Below, one piece after another: positions 17,166-25,463 of a DNA stretch of 64,000 nucleotides. Source of the stretch: Nonomuraea lactucae (GTDB lineage Bacteria; Actinomycetota; Actinomycetes; Streptosporangiales; Streptosporangiaceae); the NCBI RefSeq assembly GCF_003313395.1, contig NZ_QNFZ01000257.1:16364-80363 (forward strand), read 5' to 3'. How positions within the stretch are numbered: the first letter of the stretch is position 1; every line of letters starts with the position of its first letter. The notes below the pieces were generated by a model. The model searched no databases. It was given only the letters and a program-made list of their open reading frames with translations, and was not told the DNA's origin. Both the position numbers and the translations under genes were made by a program.

Positions 17166-18977
17166 TCAGCGGCCCACGGCATAGCCCTGCATGCCTCGCG
17201 CATTGGCGGCGCCCCACATGACACCTGGCCGCTCAGGGTCGCGCCCGACGGCCGACAGGCGGCCGAGTGCCCAGTCACCGGCCCGGGTGATCCGATGGCC
17301 ACGGCGTTCCAGGCCGGCGATGACACGATCCCCGAGACGGTCTTCGACGACAGCCCCGGCCGGTGTGCGGTGACGGGGCCAGAACGAAGCCGGTGAAGAG
17401 GTCGTGTGGAAGGCAGGGGCGTCGATCGCCTGTTGCGGTGTGAAACCACCGACGAGGGTGCGGAGCAGGTAGAGCAACTGCCACTGATCCTGCTGATCAC
17501 CGCCCGGGGAACCGAGCGCGGCGATCGGGTTCTCGTCGCGCAGCACCAAGGTCGGGGTCAGGGTGGTGCGCGGTCTGCGGCCCGGGGTGAGTGTGTCGGG
17601 CAGGCCGTCTTGCAGCCAGGTCATCTGCAATCGCGTGCCCAGGGAGAAACCCAGTTCCGGGATCACCGGCGAGGATTGCAGCCAGCCGCCGGACGGCGTG
17701 GCCGAGACCAGGTTGCCCCAGCGGTCCACGACGTCCAGATGGCAGGTGTCGCCCCGGGTCTCCCCGCCGATCCGCACCGTCGGCTCCCCCAGGGCTCCCC
17801 CTTCTTCGGCTGCGGCGGAGTCCTCGACGTCCGCGAGATCAGGGAGGCGCGGGACACGTCCCGCGAGACGCCCCGGACGCAGATCCGCGGACGCCTCCTC
17901 GCCGATCAGGGCGCGGCGCTCGGCGACGTAGCCGGGATCCAGCAGGGCTGCGACGTCGATGGGGCCTCCGTCGCTCTCGCCGTACCAGGCGTCCCGGTCG
18001 GCCATTGCGAGCTTCATCGCCTCCAGCGCCAGATGGGCGCCGCGTTCGGTGGACGGATCGAGGTCGACGTCGTCGAACCCGTCCAGGATGGCCAGCGCGG
18101 CCAGCAGCGCCGGGCCCTGCCCCCACGGCGGCGTCTTGGCGATCCGGTGTCCCCGGAACTCGTGCATCACCGCGCCGGTGACCCGGGCGCGGTATCCGGC
18201 CATGTCGGCGCCGGTCAGCACGCCGGCGTGATCGGTGCCGGAGGAGTGCCGGTGCGGCACCAGGCAGAACTTCTCGACCTCCCCGGCGACGAATCCCTCG
18301 CCCCAGGCCGTGCGCACCGCGTCCACCCGGGCTTCGCGTGTCGGCCCGGCGGCGGCCGCGGTCAGCCGCTCCAGTGTGTCGGCCCAGGCTGGATTGCGCA
18401 GGATCTGCCCCCGTACCGGGGGTCGGCCGCCCGGCAGCCACAGGGCCGCGGAGTCGGTCCAGTGGTCGCGGAACAAGCCGGATACGGTCGATATCGTGGC
18501 GCAGATACCTTCCACCGCGGGGAATCCGTGGCGGGCGTAGCCGATCGCCGGTGCCACCACGTCGGCGACCTCCCAGGTCCCCAGATCGCGGAGTAGCATC
18601 AGCCACGCGTCCACGGCCCCGGGGATCGCCGCGGCCAGGGCGCCCGCCCCGGGCACCCGGTCCATGCCCAGTTCGCGGTACCGCTTCGCGCTTGCCCCAG
18701 CCGGCGCCGGTCCCTGCCCGTCGAGTACGCGCGGCGTGGGATCGCTGCCAGTGGTGAACAGCGCGACCAGGTCACCGCCGGGCCCGTTGAGGTGCGGCTC
18801 CACCACCTGCAGCACGAACCCTGCGGCCACGGCGGCGTCGAAGGCCGTCCCGCCTCGCTCCAGGACTCCCATCGCGGTGGCCGACGCCGCCCAATGCGTT
18901 GAGGCCGCCATGCCCACGGTGCCCTCCAGTGTCGGGCGCGTGGTGAACGGCGCGGCCCCGATCCATGCCGATCTCAT
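17166..18977 (-). CDS. Gamma-glutamyltransferase family enzyme
   Basis: 603-aa N-terminal-nucleophile hydrolase that would transfer or hydrolyse gamma-glutamyl (or related amide) groups. The autoprocessing site is visible as GDTCHLDVVDRWGN, with Thr411 as the nucleophile of the small subunit after maturation. The PGGDL segment near residue 67 and TLTPTLVLRDE later are also typical. Start ATG 18977: the long in-frame extension toward 19145 crosses the operator and is rejected. No clear signal peptide, so possibly cytosolic. It is divergent from a GntR/FCD regulator and separated from it by two ATTGGATCCAAT-type sites. Together with the permease and cupin it suggests use of an amidated compound (inference). 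Confidence 0.87.
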   Translation of the reverse strand: MRSAWIGAAPFTTRPTLEGTVGMAASTHWAASATAMGVLERGGTAFDAAVAAGFVLQVVEPHLNGPGGDLVALFTTGSDPTPRVLDGQGPAPAGASAKRYRELGMDRVPGAGALAAAIPGAVDAWLMLLRDLGTWEVADVVAPAIGYARHGFPAVEGICATISTVSGLFRDHWTDSAALWLPGGRPPVRGQILRNPAWADTLERLTAAAAGPTREARVDAVRTAWGEGFVAGEVEKFCLVPHRHSSGTDHAGVLTGADMAGYRARVTGAVMHEFRGHRIAKTPPWGQGPALLAALAILDGFDDVDLDPSTERGAHLALEAMKLAMADRDAWYGESDGGPIDVAALLDPGYVAERRALIGEEASADLRPGRLAGRVPRLPDLADVEDSAAAEEGGALGEPTVRIGGETRGDTCHLDVVDRWGNLVSATPSGGWLQSSPVIPELGFSLGTRLQMTWLQDGLPDTLTPGRRPRTTLTPTLVLRDENPIAALGSPGGDQQDQWQLLYLLRTLVGGFTPQQAIDAPAFHTTSSPASFWPRHRTPAGAVVEDRLGDRVIAGLERRGHRITRAGDWALGRLSAVGRDPERPGVMWGAANARGMQGYAVGR

Positions 18978-19048
18978 GTTGTCGCTGCGACTCCTTTGGT
19001 ACCGGCCGGGCGGTCCAGCTCGGCGATAGTGAGCTTTGATCGTAGCAT

Positions 19049-19060
19049 ATTGGATCCAAT
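19049..19060. promoter_or_regulatory. Operator-like palindrome ATTGGATCCAAT (site B1)
   Basis: Perfect 12-bp palindrome in the divergent region between gamma-glutamyltransferase (start 18977) and the GntR/FCD gene (start 19178). Two 11/12 matches occur at 19104-19115 and 22117-22128. Confidence 0.7.
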
Positions 19061-19103
19061 TTGGCGAGATTGCATGCAGGAGCATGCGGGGCGTTGAAGA
19101 GTC

Positions 19104-19115
19104 ATAGGATCCAAT
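19104..19115. promoter_or_regulatory. Operator-like site ATAGGATCCAAT (site B2)
   Basis: One mismatch from the perfect palindrome at 19049; the centres lie 55 bp apart, about five helical turns, which would suit cooperative binding of a regulator dimer pair. Confidence 0.6.
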
Positions 19116-19177
19116 CACCACAACTTCATATCCATCCTCGGGCAACCGGCTCGACCGACGAAGAAGGGAGGCTCAGG

Positions 19178-19912
19178 GTGCCGAAATCCGGCTCAGGGCA
19201 TGTCGCGACCTCGTCGTCGCGGGACCAGGAGCGCTTGGTCGCCGGCCTGGTCAACGCGCTGCAGGATCGGATCAGCGAGGGCGACATCAAGATCGGGTCA
19301 TGGATCCGTCAGGAGCGGATAGCCCAGGAGTACGGCGTGAGCCGCACCCCGGTGCGCGAAGCCCTGCGCCAGCTGGAGGCGCTCGGCGTGGTGGAGATGG
19401 TCGCCAACCGGGGCGCCCGGGTGACGTTGCCCTCCGTACGGGCCATCACCGAGGCGTTCGAAGTGCGCGGGGTGCTCGAAGGGCACGCGGCCTGTCTGGC
19501 GGCCCGCAACATCACCCAGGCGCAGCTCGACGTGCTGCACGAGATGAACGGGATCTTCCGGGAGGCGGTGCGGTACGCGCGGGCCGGGGACGAGGAGTCG
19601 CTGGCGAAGGCGCGCACCCTGTGGTACCGGGCGAACGACACCTTCCACGCCACCATCGTCGCCGCATGCGGCAACCGGCAGCTCCAGCTCACCCTGGAGA
19701 CGCTGCACCATCGGATGCCGCGCAACCTCTCCTGGACCGCGCTGAACGGTGATCCGCGGCTGCTCGGGGAGAACGCCGACGAGCATGCGCAGATCGCCAC
19801 CGCCATCGACGGGCGGGACGGTGAGCTGGCGCGGCAGCACGTCATGCACCACAGCCGCCGCGCTCAGGAGCTCATCTTGCTCCGCTTCGAGGACGTCCCC
19901 CCCGAGCCGTAG
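19178..19912 (+). CDS. GntR family regulator, FCD subgroup
   Basis: 244-aa FadR-subgroup transcription factor. Residues 16-84 form the winged helix with EYGVSRTPVREALRQLEALG. The FCD domain has FHATIVAACGN and DEHAQIATAI ... QHVMHHSRRA, supplying the usual metal-binding histidines. The start is GTG 19178, preceded by GAAGGGAGG; longer in-frame extensions pass through the operators. Probable local repressor of the gamma-glutamyltransferase / permease / cupin genes through the ATTGGATCCAAT sites (inference). Convergent with the permease gene, 17 bp apart. Confidence 0.88.
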   Translation: MPKSGSGHVATSSSRDQERLVAGLVNALQDRISEGDIKIGSWIRQERIAQEYGVSRTPVREALRQLEALGVVEMVANRGARVTLPSVRAITEAFEVRGVLEGHAACLAARNITQAQLDVLHEMNGIFREAVRYARAGDEESLAKARTLWYRANDTFHATIVAACGNRQLQLTLETLHHRMPRNLSWTALNGDPRLLGENADEHAQIATAIDGRDGELARQHVMHHSRRAQELILLRFEDVPPEP

Positions 19913-19929
19913 GCACCTCACCTTCCGGC

Positions 19930-21357
19930 CTACCCGCCGGCGACGTCGTCCAGCGATACCTCACCCTTGCGGCGGGACACCAGCACCCCGTACAGGGCGG
20001 CGAGCACCGGTATGACTGGCATGAACGCCACCACGATCGAGTCGCTGCCGGTCAATGCCTGATAGTTGACCACCACGATGCCCATCGTGACCAGCACCCC
20101 GATCCCGGCGATGCCCGGCGCCAGCACCGTCTCCCACCACCTTTCGGTCACCTTGCCGCGGAAAGCGGCCGCGATCACGCTGGCGCAGCAGCCGAGCATC
20201 AGCGCGAGCATGGAGAGCGAGGTGATGCCGGACGCCGCCGGGAAGAGATGCATGATCGGGTCCAGGCCGCTCGCCGCGAACGGGACGAGCATCACCAGGG
20301 TGAACACCGTCTGCGCGTACGTGCTCAGGTACGGGGTGCCGTGACGGTGGTGCACCCGGGCCAGGAAGCCGGGCAGCAGGCCGGCGCGGCCCAGTGAGAA
20401 CAGGTACCGGGTGGATATGTTGTGAAACGCCACGGCGGCGGCCAGGAAGCTGAAGGCCACCAGCGCGCTGAACAGCGGGCCGGACCAATCGCCGAGGTAC
20501 AGGTCCGCGGTACGGAAGATCAGTGAGCCTGGATCCTCGGCGGCCACCGTCCGCACGTCGGCGAAGGCGGCAGCGAGGGACCAGGTGGAGAAGACGAAGG
20601 CGACCAGCAGCAGGCCCAGGCCCAGGTACGTCGCGATCTTGATCGCCCTGCGCGGAGCGTGCGCCTCCTCACCATAGACCGCGGCCGCCTCGAATCCGCC
20701 GAAGCACAGCAGGCAGAACACCAGGGTCATCGCCACATTGCCGCCGAACATCTCGCCGGGTGAGAGCACGGACAGCGACCAGCCGCCCGGCCGCTGGACG
20801 ACGATCGCCAGGCCGAGCAGCAGGATGATCCCGAATTGGGCGACCGAGATGACGGTGGTCACCCGCTGTGCGAGCTCCACCCCGCGCAGCCCCAGGAAAA
20901 ACGTGATCACCAGCGCGACCGCTCCGTACGCGTACCAGGGCAGATCCACGTCCAGGTAGGAGGTGACGGTGATGTCGAGGAAGTAGCCGGTCGCCACGAT
21001 CATCCCACCCGCCGCCAGGTTGTAGGCGAGCGTGGCGATGAACGCGGCCGCTGCCCCGCTGCTCCGCCCCAGGCCGAATCCGATGAAGGCGTAGTAGGCG
21101 CCGGCGTTGGTGACGTATCGGGTGAGCACGACGTACCCGACGGCGAACACGGCGAGCAGCGCGCCGGTCAACACCAGCAGCCCGACGCTTCCCGCGCCGA
21201 CGCCGAGCCCCAGGCTCAGCGACATGTTGGAGGCCATCGCGGTCAGCGGCGCGGTCGCCGCGATGACCATGAAGGCCATCCCGAACACCCCGATGGTGCC
21301 TTTGCGTAGCCCGCCCGTGCGGACCGGCTCGGCCACGGGTTGATCGTGCAGGGACAT
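19930..21357 (-). CDS. APC superfamily amino acid permease
   Basis: 475-aa secondary transporter with about twelve hydrophobic segments. The N-terminal GTIGVFGMAFMVIAATAPLTA is the typical first helix of APC/YjeH-like permeases, and FGGFEAAAVYGEEAHAPRRA is the conserved loop after helix 6. ATG 21357 has GGAGG 7 nt upstream. It lies in the gamma-glutamyltransferase neighbourhood, so uptake of an amino acid, amine or gamma-glutamyl compound is likely. No ATTGGATCCAAT-type site was found directly upstream of it. Confidence 0.87.
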   Translation of the reverse strand: MSLHDQPVAEPVRTGGLRKGTIGVFGMAFMVIAATAPLTAMASNMSLSLGLGVGAGSVGLLVLTGALLAVFAVGYVVLTRYVTNAGAYYAFIGFGLGRSSGAAAAFIATLAYNLAAGGMIVATGYFLDITVTSYLDVDLPWYAYGAVALVITFFLGLRGVELAQRVTTVISVAQFGIILLLGLAIVVQRPGGWSLSVLSPGEMFGGNVAMTLVFCLLCFGGFEAAAVYGEEAHAPRRAIKIATYLGLGLLLVAFVFSTWSLAAAFADVRTVAAEDPGSLIFRTADLYLGDWSGPLFSALVAFSFLAAAVAFHNISTRYLFSLGRAGLLPGFLARVHHRHGTPYLSTYAQTVFTLVMLVPFAASGLDPIMHLFPAASGITSLSMLALMLGCCASVIAAAFRGKVTERWWETVLAPGIAGIGVLVTMGIVVVNYQALTGSDSIVVAFMPVIPVLAALYGVLVSRRKGEVSLDDVAGG

Positions 21358-21613
21358 GCTTTCCTCCAGGGGGATAGGCCACGACAGCGGGCGCGGAACG
21401 AGAATCCGGGCGGCCGTGACGGCCGCCGCTTCACAAGGGGCGAGTACGAGGATTCGTGACACCACCGGTCCACCGGGCACCGGGCGACCGCCCCCTCGGC
21501 CTGGATTCACGAATTCACGTATGCATCGGCGGTGGGAGATGGAAGAGAAGAGAAATCAGACGAAAGGGCCGACAACCGTCCGGGCCATGAGGCGCAGGTG
21601 CGCCCCACCCGCT

Positions 21614-22042
21614 TCACCCGGTGACGCCCTCCTTCACCTCACCTGTGAGGTCGTCCAGCATCCCGAACACGCCGCGTCCGTTGGACACCCACGGATGCGC
21701 CTCGGCACTGGGCGATTCCTCCAGCAGTTCGATGATGTAGTGCGTGACGGTGTTGTCCCCCACGTTTCTGATCCGGTGCGGGGGGAGTGGCGCGGCACGC
21801 CCCACGGTCCGGTAGAGCACGAAGCCGGGCTCGGCGTTCTGCACCAGCCCCCAGTCCGCAGCACCCAGCTCGTTGGCCTGCGCTCGCCCCGCATCCGGCC
21901 ACAGCACCACATGGTCGTGATGGTGCCGGTGATAGTCGACCGCCTCCCCCGGCTTCAGGGTCATCGACCACACCCGAACCCGGTCGTTCGCGAACAACAA
22001 CGCATCCCCTGGGGCTTCTGGGTACACCTTGCCCTCAGTCAT
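21614..22042 (-). CDS. Cupin-like protein
   Basis: 142-aa small beta-barrel protein. The metal-binding cupin signature is recognisable as VDYHRHHHDHVVLW, with a later PPHRIRNVGD strand. It begins at ATG 22042 with a weak ribosome site. An 11/12 copy of the ATTGGATCCAAT palindrome lies 75 bp upstream, which ties it to the second GntR/FCD regulator. It resembles in size and barrel layout the cupin at 26946-27365, but the two are clearly divergent. Substrate unknown; such proteins are dioxygenases, isomerases or ligand-binding proteins. Confidence 0.72.
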   Translation of the reverse strand: MTEGKVYPEAPGDALLFANDRVRVWSMTLKPGEAVDYHRHHHDHVVLWPDAGRAQANELGAADWGLVQNAEPGFVLYRTVGRAAPLPPHRIRNVGDNTVTHYIIELLEESPSAEAHPWVSNGRGVFGMLDDLTGEVKEGVTG

Positions 22043-22116
22043 ACGAAGGCCACATCCTCTCGGCGGCCCCTCCCCCATCCACAGGAACGAGAAGGGTTGG
22101 ATGCCTTTACGAGCAA

Positions 22117-22128
22117 ATTGGATCCTAT
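22117..22128. promoter_or_regulatory. Operator-like site ATTGGATCCTAT (site B3)
   Basis: An 11/12 match to the palindrome at 19049 and the exact reverse complement of site B2, 75 bp upstream of the leftward cupin gene. Extends the predicted GntR/FCD regulon across about 3 kb. Confidence 0.6.
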
Positions 22129-22228
22129 TTTGGAGAGTGCCACCCGCCGCCTCGCAGAGTCAAGACGTCCGGGGTCGGGATCTGCGACGTCATTGACGTT
22201 CCGGTCCGACGATGGAACCCTTCTGACA

Positions 22229-22247
22229 GGACGGTACCGTACCGTCC
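22229..22247. promoter_or_regulatory. TetR-type operator GGACGGTACCGTACCGTCC (site C1)
   Basis: Perfect 9-bp inverted repeat (GGACGGTAC / GTACCGTCC) around one base, ending 20 bp before the RidA ATG. A close copy is at 24088-24106 beside the TetR gene. Size and symmetry fit a TetR-family operator overlapping a promoter. Confidence 0.75.
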
Positions 22248-22267
22248 AATGATTGAGAAGGACGACG

Positions 22268-22696
22268 ATGAGCCATACCGAGCCGACGGAACCGGCGGAC
22301 CACGTGTCGAAACACATCATCGAGGTGCCAGTCGTCTCGGACGCCGTACGCGGGACAGGCGCGCCGCTGTCGCCCGTCGTGCGGGCCAACGGGTTCGTCT
22401 TCGTGTCCGGGCTCCCGGGGATCGACGTGGAGTCCGGCCGCATCGTGACCGGCGGGATCGCCGAGCAGACCGAGGCGTCGCTCCGAACCCTCGCACGCTC
22501 CTTGCGGGCTGCCGGCTCATCCTTGGACAAGGTCGTCAAAGCGACGATCTGGGTCAGCAACGCAGCGCACTTCGACACCGTCAACGCGATCTACGCTCGC
22601 TTCTTCCCCACCGACTTCCCGGCCCGTACCTTCGTCGCCGTCGGGTCGTGGCCGATGCCGTTCGACATCGAGATCGAATGCATCGCCCTGGCCTGA
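22268..22696 (+). CDS. RidA family protein (reactive imine deaminase-like)
   Basis: 142-aa YjgF/YER057c/UK114 protein. RidA enzymes hydrolyse reactive enamines/imines released by PLP enzymes, as cytosolic trimers. The conserved C-terminal PARTFVAVGSWPMPFDIEIE carries the substrate-carboxylate-binding arginine, and VVRANGFVFVSGLPG is the usual start of the fold. ATG 22268 is preceded by GAGAAGGACG. A TetR-type dyad lies 20 bp upstream. It overlaps the DUF1275 gene by 19 bp, so both are probably translated from one mRNA. In such operons RidA-like proteins may act on specific pathway intermediates rather than general imines. Confidence 0.86.
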   Translation: MSHTEPTEPADHVSKHIIEVPVVSDAVRGTGAPLSPVVRANGFVFVSGLPGIDVESGRIVTGGIAEQTEASLRTLARSLRAAGSSLDKVVKATIWVSNAAHFDTVNAIYARFFPTDFPARTFVAVGSWPMPFDIEIECIALA

Positions 22697-23367
22697 AGGC
22701 GCGCATCCGGCGTCACGCCGTCCTGGTCGCCATGCTGGCGCTGACGTTCTCGACCGGCATCGTCGACGCCGTCGGCTTCCTCGTACTGGATCGGGTCTTC
22801 GCCGGCAACATGACCGGGAACGTCGTCGTGCTCGGGATGGCGATCGCTCGAGCCGACGACCTGCCCGTGCTCGGACCGCTGCTCGCGCTGGCCGGCTTCT
22901 TCGCCGGCGCGGTATGGGGTGGCGCGGCGATGCGGGGCGTTCCGGCGCGGTGGACGGGCCGGACGACCGCGGCGCTGGTGGGCGTGGGCGCGGTGTTCGC
23001 GGTGTTGGCCATCGTGCTCGAGACCGCGCCGGCGGGTCAGACGACCATGGTCTCGAGCAGTACGGTCCTGGCCACGGCCATGGGGGTGCAGGCGGCCGCG
23101 GCGCGGCACCTCGCCGTCCGCGACGTCACGACCGTGGTGGTGACCTCCACGCTGGTCGGCCTTGCGGCGGAGCTGCGGTTCCTCGGGCGTACCAAGGGCG
23201 TCGCCCGGCGTGTCCTGGCGGTCGGCCTGCTGATCGCGGGCGGCGTGGCCGGGGCGCTGAGCCTACGGTGGAGTCCGTCGCTCGGCCTTGCCTGCGCCGG
23301 CGTCATCGTCCTCGTGGTCGCCGTGCTCGGCGCGATCACCGCGCCTCGCGCGGACGGTCGCGCCTGA
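22678..23367 (+). CDS. DUF1275 (YoaK-type) membrane protein
   Basis: 229-aa membrane protein with about six transmembrane segments. The N-terminal FSTGIVDAVGFLVLDRVFAG followed by NMTGN is diagnostic of the DUF1275/YoaK family. ATG 22678 lies inside the 3' end of the RidA gene, a 19-bp overlap in another frame. Family function is unknown; proposed roles are small-molecule transport. It is convergent with the TetR gene, 9 bp apart. Co-expression with RidA under the same TetR-type operator suggests export or uptake of a pathway compound (inference). Confidence 0.82.
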   Translation: MHRPGLKARIRRHAVLVAMLALTFSTGIVDAVGFLVLDRVFAGNMTGNVVVLGMAIARADDLPVLGPLLALAGFFAGAVWGGAAMRGVPARWTGRTTAALVGVGAVFAVLAIVLETAPAGQTTMVSSSTVLATAMGVQAAAARHLAVRDVTTVVVTSTLVGLAAELRFLGRTKGVARRVLAVGLLIAGGVAGALSLRWSPSLGLACAGVIVLVVAVLGAITAPRADGRA

Positions 23368-23376
23368 CGACCATCC

Positions 23377-23988
23377 TCAGCTGATGGCGTCGACCGCCGC
23401 GACGATCGCCGCCGCCACCCGGTCCAGATATTCCGGCGTGGCCTTCTCGCGTCGAGCGGCGACCTTCCAGAAGACCATCGCGCCCATGAGGTCCAGGATG
23501 AGCTCGCGGTCGGCCGATGCGGACAGCTCCCCCCGCCGCTCGGCGCGGTCGAAGATCACCATGGCGCGCGTCCGGCGGGGCCGGCCGATATGCGTGGTCA
23601 GCGCGTCGGCCATCGCCGGGCTGCGCAGGCCCTGCGCCAGCATGTCCGTGTAGATGCGGCTGATCCGCTCGTCACTGAGCCATTCGACCATCTCGTCGAG
23701 CGCCGCGCGCACGTCGCCCCGGAGCGAGCCGGTGTCCTCCAGGAAGTGGTCGGCCAGGACGATCAGCTCGCCCAAGGCCTCGACCACCATGCGTTCCTTT
23801 GACGGCCAGCGACGGTAGATGGCGCTCTTGCCCACGCTGGCGCGCCGCGCGACGGCGTCCATGGACATTCCGGCGAAGCCCTTCGCCGCGAGTTCGTCCA
23901 ATGCGGCAGCGGTGATCGCTTCAGTGACCTCAGGACTGAAAACGGCGGCGCCCGTGGCGCGCCGCTTGGGCCTCGCGTCGCCTGCCAT
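23377..23988 (-). CDS. TetR family regulator
   Basis: 203-aa one-component repressor. The N-terminal helix-turn-helix, MDAVARRASVGKSAIYRRWPSKERMVVEAL, is at about residues 43-72. The C-terminal helical domain is of the TetR_C type found in AcnR-like proteins (DMLAQGLRSPAMADAL, RAERRGELSASAD). It is divergent from the flavin monooxygenase operon, and a 19-bp dyad at 24088-24106 lies between them; a second dyad stands before RidA. Likely represses both units and itself. Confidence 0.9.
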   Translation of the reverse strand: MAGDARPKRRATGAAVFSPEVTEAITAAALDELAAKGFAGMSMDAVARRASVGKSAIYRRWPSKERMVVEALGELIVLADHFLEDTGSLRGDVRAALDEMVEWLSDERISRIYTDMLAQGLRSPAMADALTTHIGRPRRTRAMVIFDRAERRGELSASADRELILDLMGAMVFWKVAARREKATPEYLDRVAAAIVAAVDAIS

Positions 23989-24087
23989 GGCCCCAAAGCT
24001 ACCAGCATCGGATCACTCCCAGTGCGTACGGCGTCGGCCTGCGGCACTCCAACCGAGGGAATGCGCCGGGCGTCTTGCGCCACTGTA

Positions 24088-24106
24088 GGACGGAACGGTA
24101 TCGTCC
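24088..24106. promoter_or_regulatory. TetR-type operator GGACGGAACGGTATCGTCC (site C2)
   Basis: Imperfect 9-1-9 dyad closely matching site C1 at 22229-22247 (same length, spacing and outer GGACG/CGTCC arms). It lies between the TetR gene (start 23988) and the monooxygenase (start 24192), as expected for divergent autoregulation. Confidence 0.7.
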
Positions 24107-24191
24107 TGTCTGTGAACGGACGACCGCGCGGCGCGGCCGGGAGCCCATCCCGCCACCCATCATCGGCAGCATCGGAGAAGGACACGATCGC

Positions 24192-25463
24192 ATGACGACG
24201 ACCAAGCAGGTGAGCGACCTGAGCGACCAGGTGAGCGACCAGGTGAGCACGGTGCCGGCCTGGACCGCCTTGCCGGAGAGCTTCGACGAGGTGGTCTCTC
24301 GGGCGAAGGCGCTGCGGCCGACGTTGTCCGACCTCGGATTCGATGTGGACCGCCACGGCACCGACCCAACCGAGGGCATGCGGCTGCTCGGCGAGGCGGG
24401 GCTGCAGCGTGCCAACGTGCCCGTCGAGTTGGGCGGGCTGTGGTCCGGTGGGCCGTTCGGCGACTGGGACCGGGTCATCGAGACCGCGCTGGAGGTGACG
24501 GCCGCGGACGGGTCCATGGGGCAGTGCTGGGCGACAACGGCCATCCAGGCCCGGGAGCTCATGACCGCGCCGCTGCCCACCGAGACGAAGCAGGCTCTCG
24601 CACACGAGCTCATGCACGACGCTCGCCGCCTCGTCGCCTCCAACGCCGAGACAGGCGGCACCGGTCCGGTCACCGGCCGGCGCGTCACCGACGGCATCAT
24701 CGTGACCGGGGTCAAGACCTTCAACACCAACAGCGGTGGCGGCGGCCGCGATCTCGCCAATGTGGGCGTCCGGATGCCCGACGCGGACGGCCGGCCGGCA
24801 CGGCACCACGCCCTGGTCCGGCTCGACGCCCCGGGGGTGGTGCCGCACGGCAACTGGGACAACATGGGCCAGCGCGGCACCGTCAGCCAGACCATCGCCT
24901 ACCACGAGGTATTCGTCCCGGACGGATGGCACTACCCGGCCGCTCGCAGCGACCGGCATTTCCTCCAAGCCGCCCTGTCCGGTCACGCGATGCTGCTTCA
25001 GGGCATCGGCGAGGGCGCGTTCCACGCGATGATCGACTACATCCGCCGGGTCAACCGCCCGAGCATGCCGATGTTCTCCTCCGCCGCCGACGACGTCCTG
25101 ATGCACCGGCAGATCGGGGAGATCTCCGCGGCTCTGTCGGCCGGTCGCGCCTACCTGCTCCAGGCGTGCCACCGGCTCGCGCAGGCCGACGAGTCCACGG
25201 ATTCCCGCGCGCTGGTGGTGGAGATGTTCAAGGTCAAGGTCGCCTGCACGGCGGCGGCGTTGGACGCCTCAGCCCGGCTGCACGACCTGACGGGCGCGCG
25301 CAGCACCTCCAACGGCTACCGGCTCGACAGGTTCTGGCGCAACGCACGCACCTTTGCCAGCCACGACAGCGTCGACGCCAAGAACGCTTTCGTAGGGGCC
25401 TACGAATTGACCGGCGAGCTCCCCGACGGGTCCCGGTACCTGCCCGGGCTGGGGAAACTGTGA
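24192..25463 (+). CDS. Flavin-dependent monooxygenase of the acyl-CoA dehydrogenase fold (DszC/HsaA-like)
   Basis: 423-aa oxygenase component of a two-component flavin system. The fold is that of acyl-CoA dehydrogenase, but the C-terminal RNARTFASHD (residues 383-392) is the hallmark of the oxygen-activating DszC/HsaA/SfnC group rather than of dehydrogenases. The middle domain has GVKTFNTNSGGG. ATG 24192 has GAGAAGGA upstream. The stop overlaps the next start (GTGA). A flavin reductase encoded two genes downstream would supply FMNH2 or FADH2. Substrates of relatives include phenols, sulfones and amines; this one is unknown. Confidence 0.85.
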   Translation: MTTTKQVSDLSDQVSDQVSTVPAWTALPESFDEVVSRAKALRPTLSDLGFDVDRHGTDPTEGMRLLGEAGLQRANVPVELGGLWSGGPFGDWDRVIETALEVTAADGSMGQCWATTAIQARELMTAPLPTETKQALAHELMHDARRLVASNAETGGTGPVTGRRVTDGIIVTGVKTFNTNSGGGGRDLANVGVRMPDADGRPARHHALVRLDAPGVVPHGNWDNMGQRGTVSQTIAYHEVFVPDGWHYPAARSDRHFLQAALSGHAMLLQGIGEGAFHAMIDYIRRVNRPSMPMFSSAADDVLMHRQIGEISAALSAGRAYLLQACHRLAQADESTDSRALVVEMFKVKVACTAAALDASARLHDLTGARSTSNGYRLDRFWRNARTFASHDSVDAKNAFVGAYELTGELPDGSRYLPGLGKL

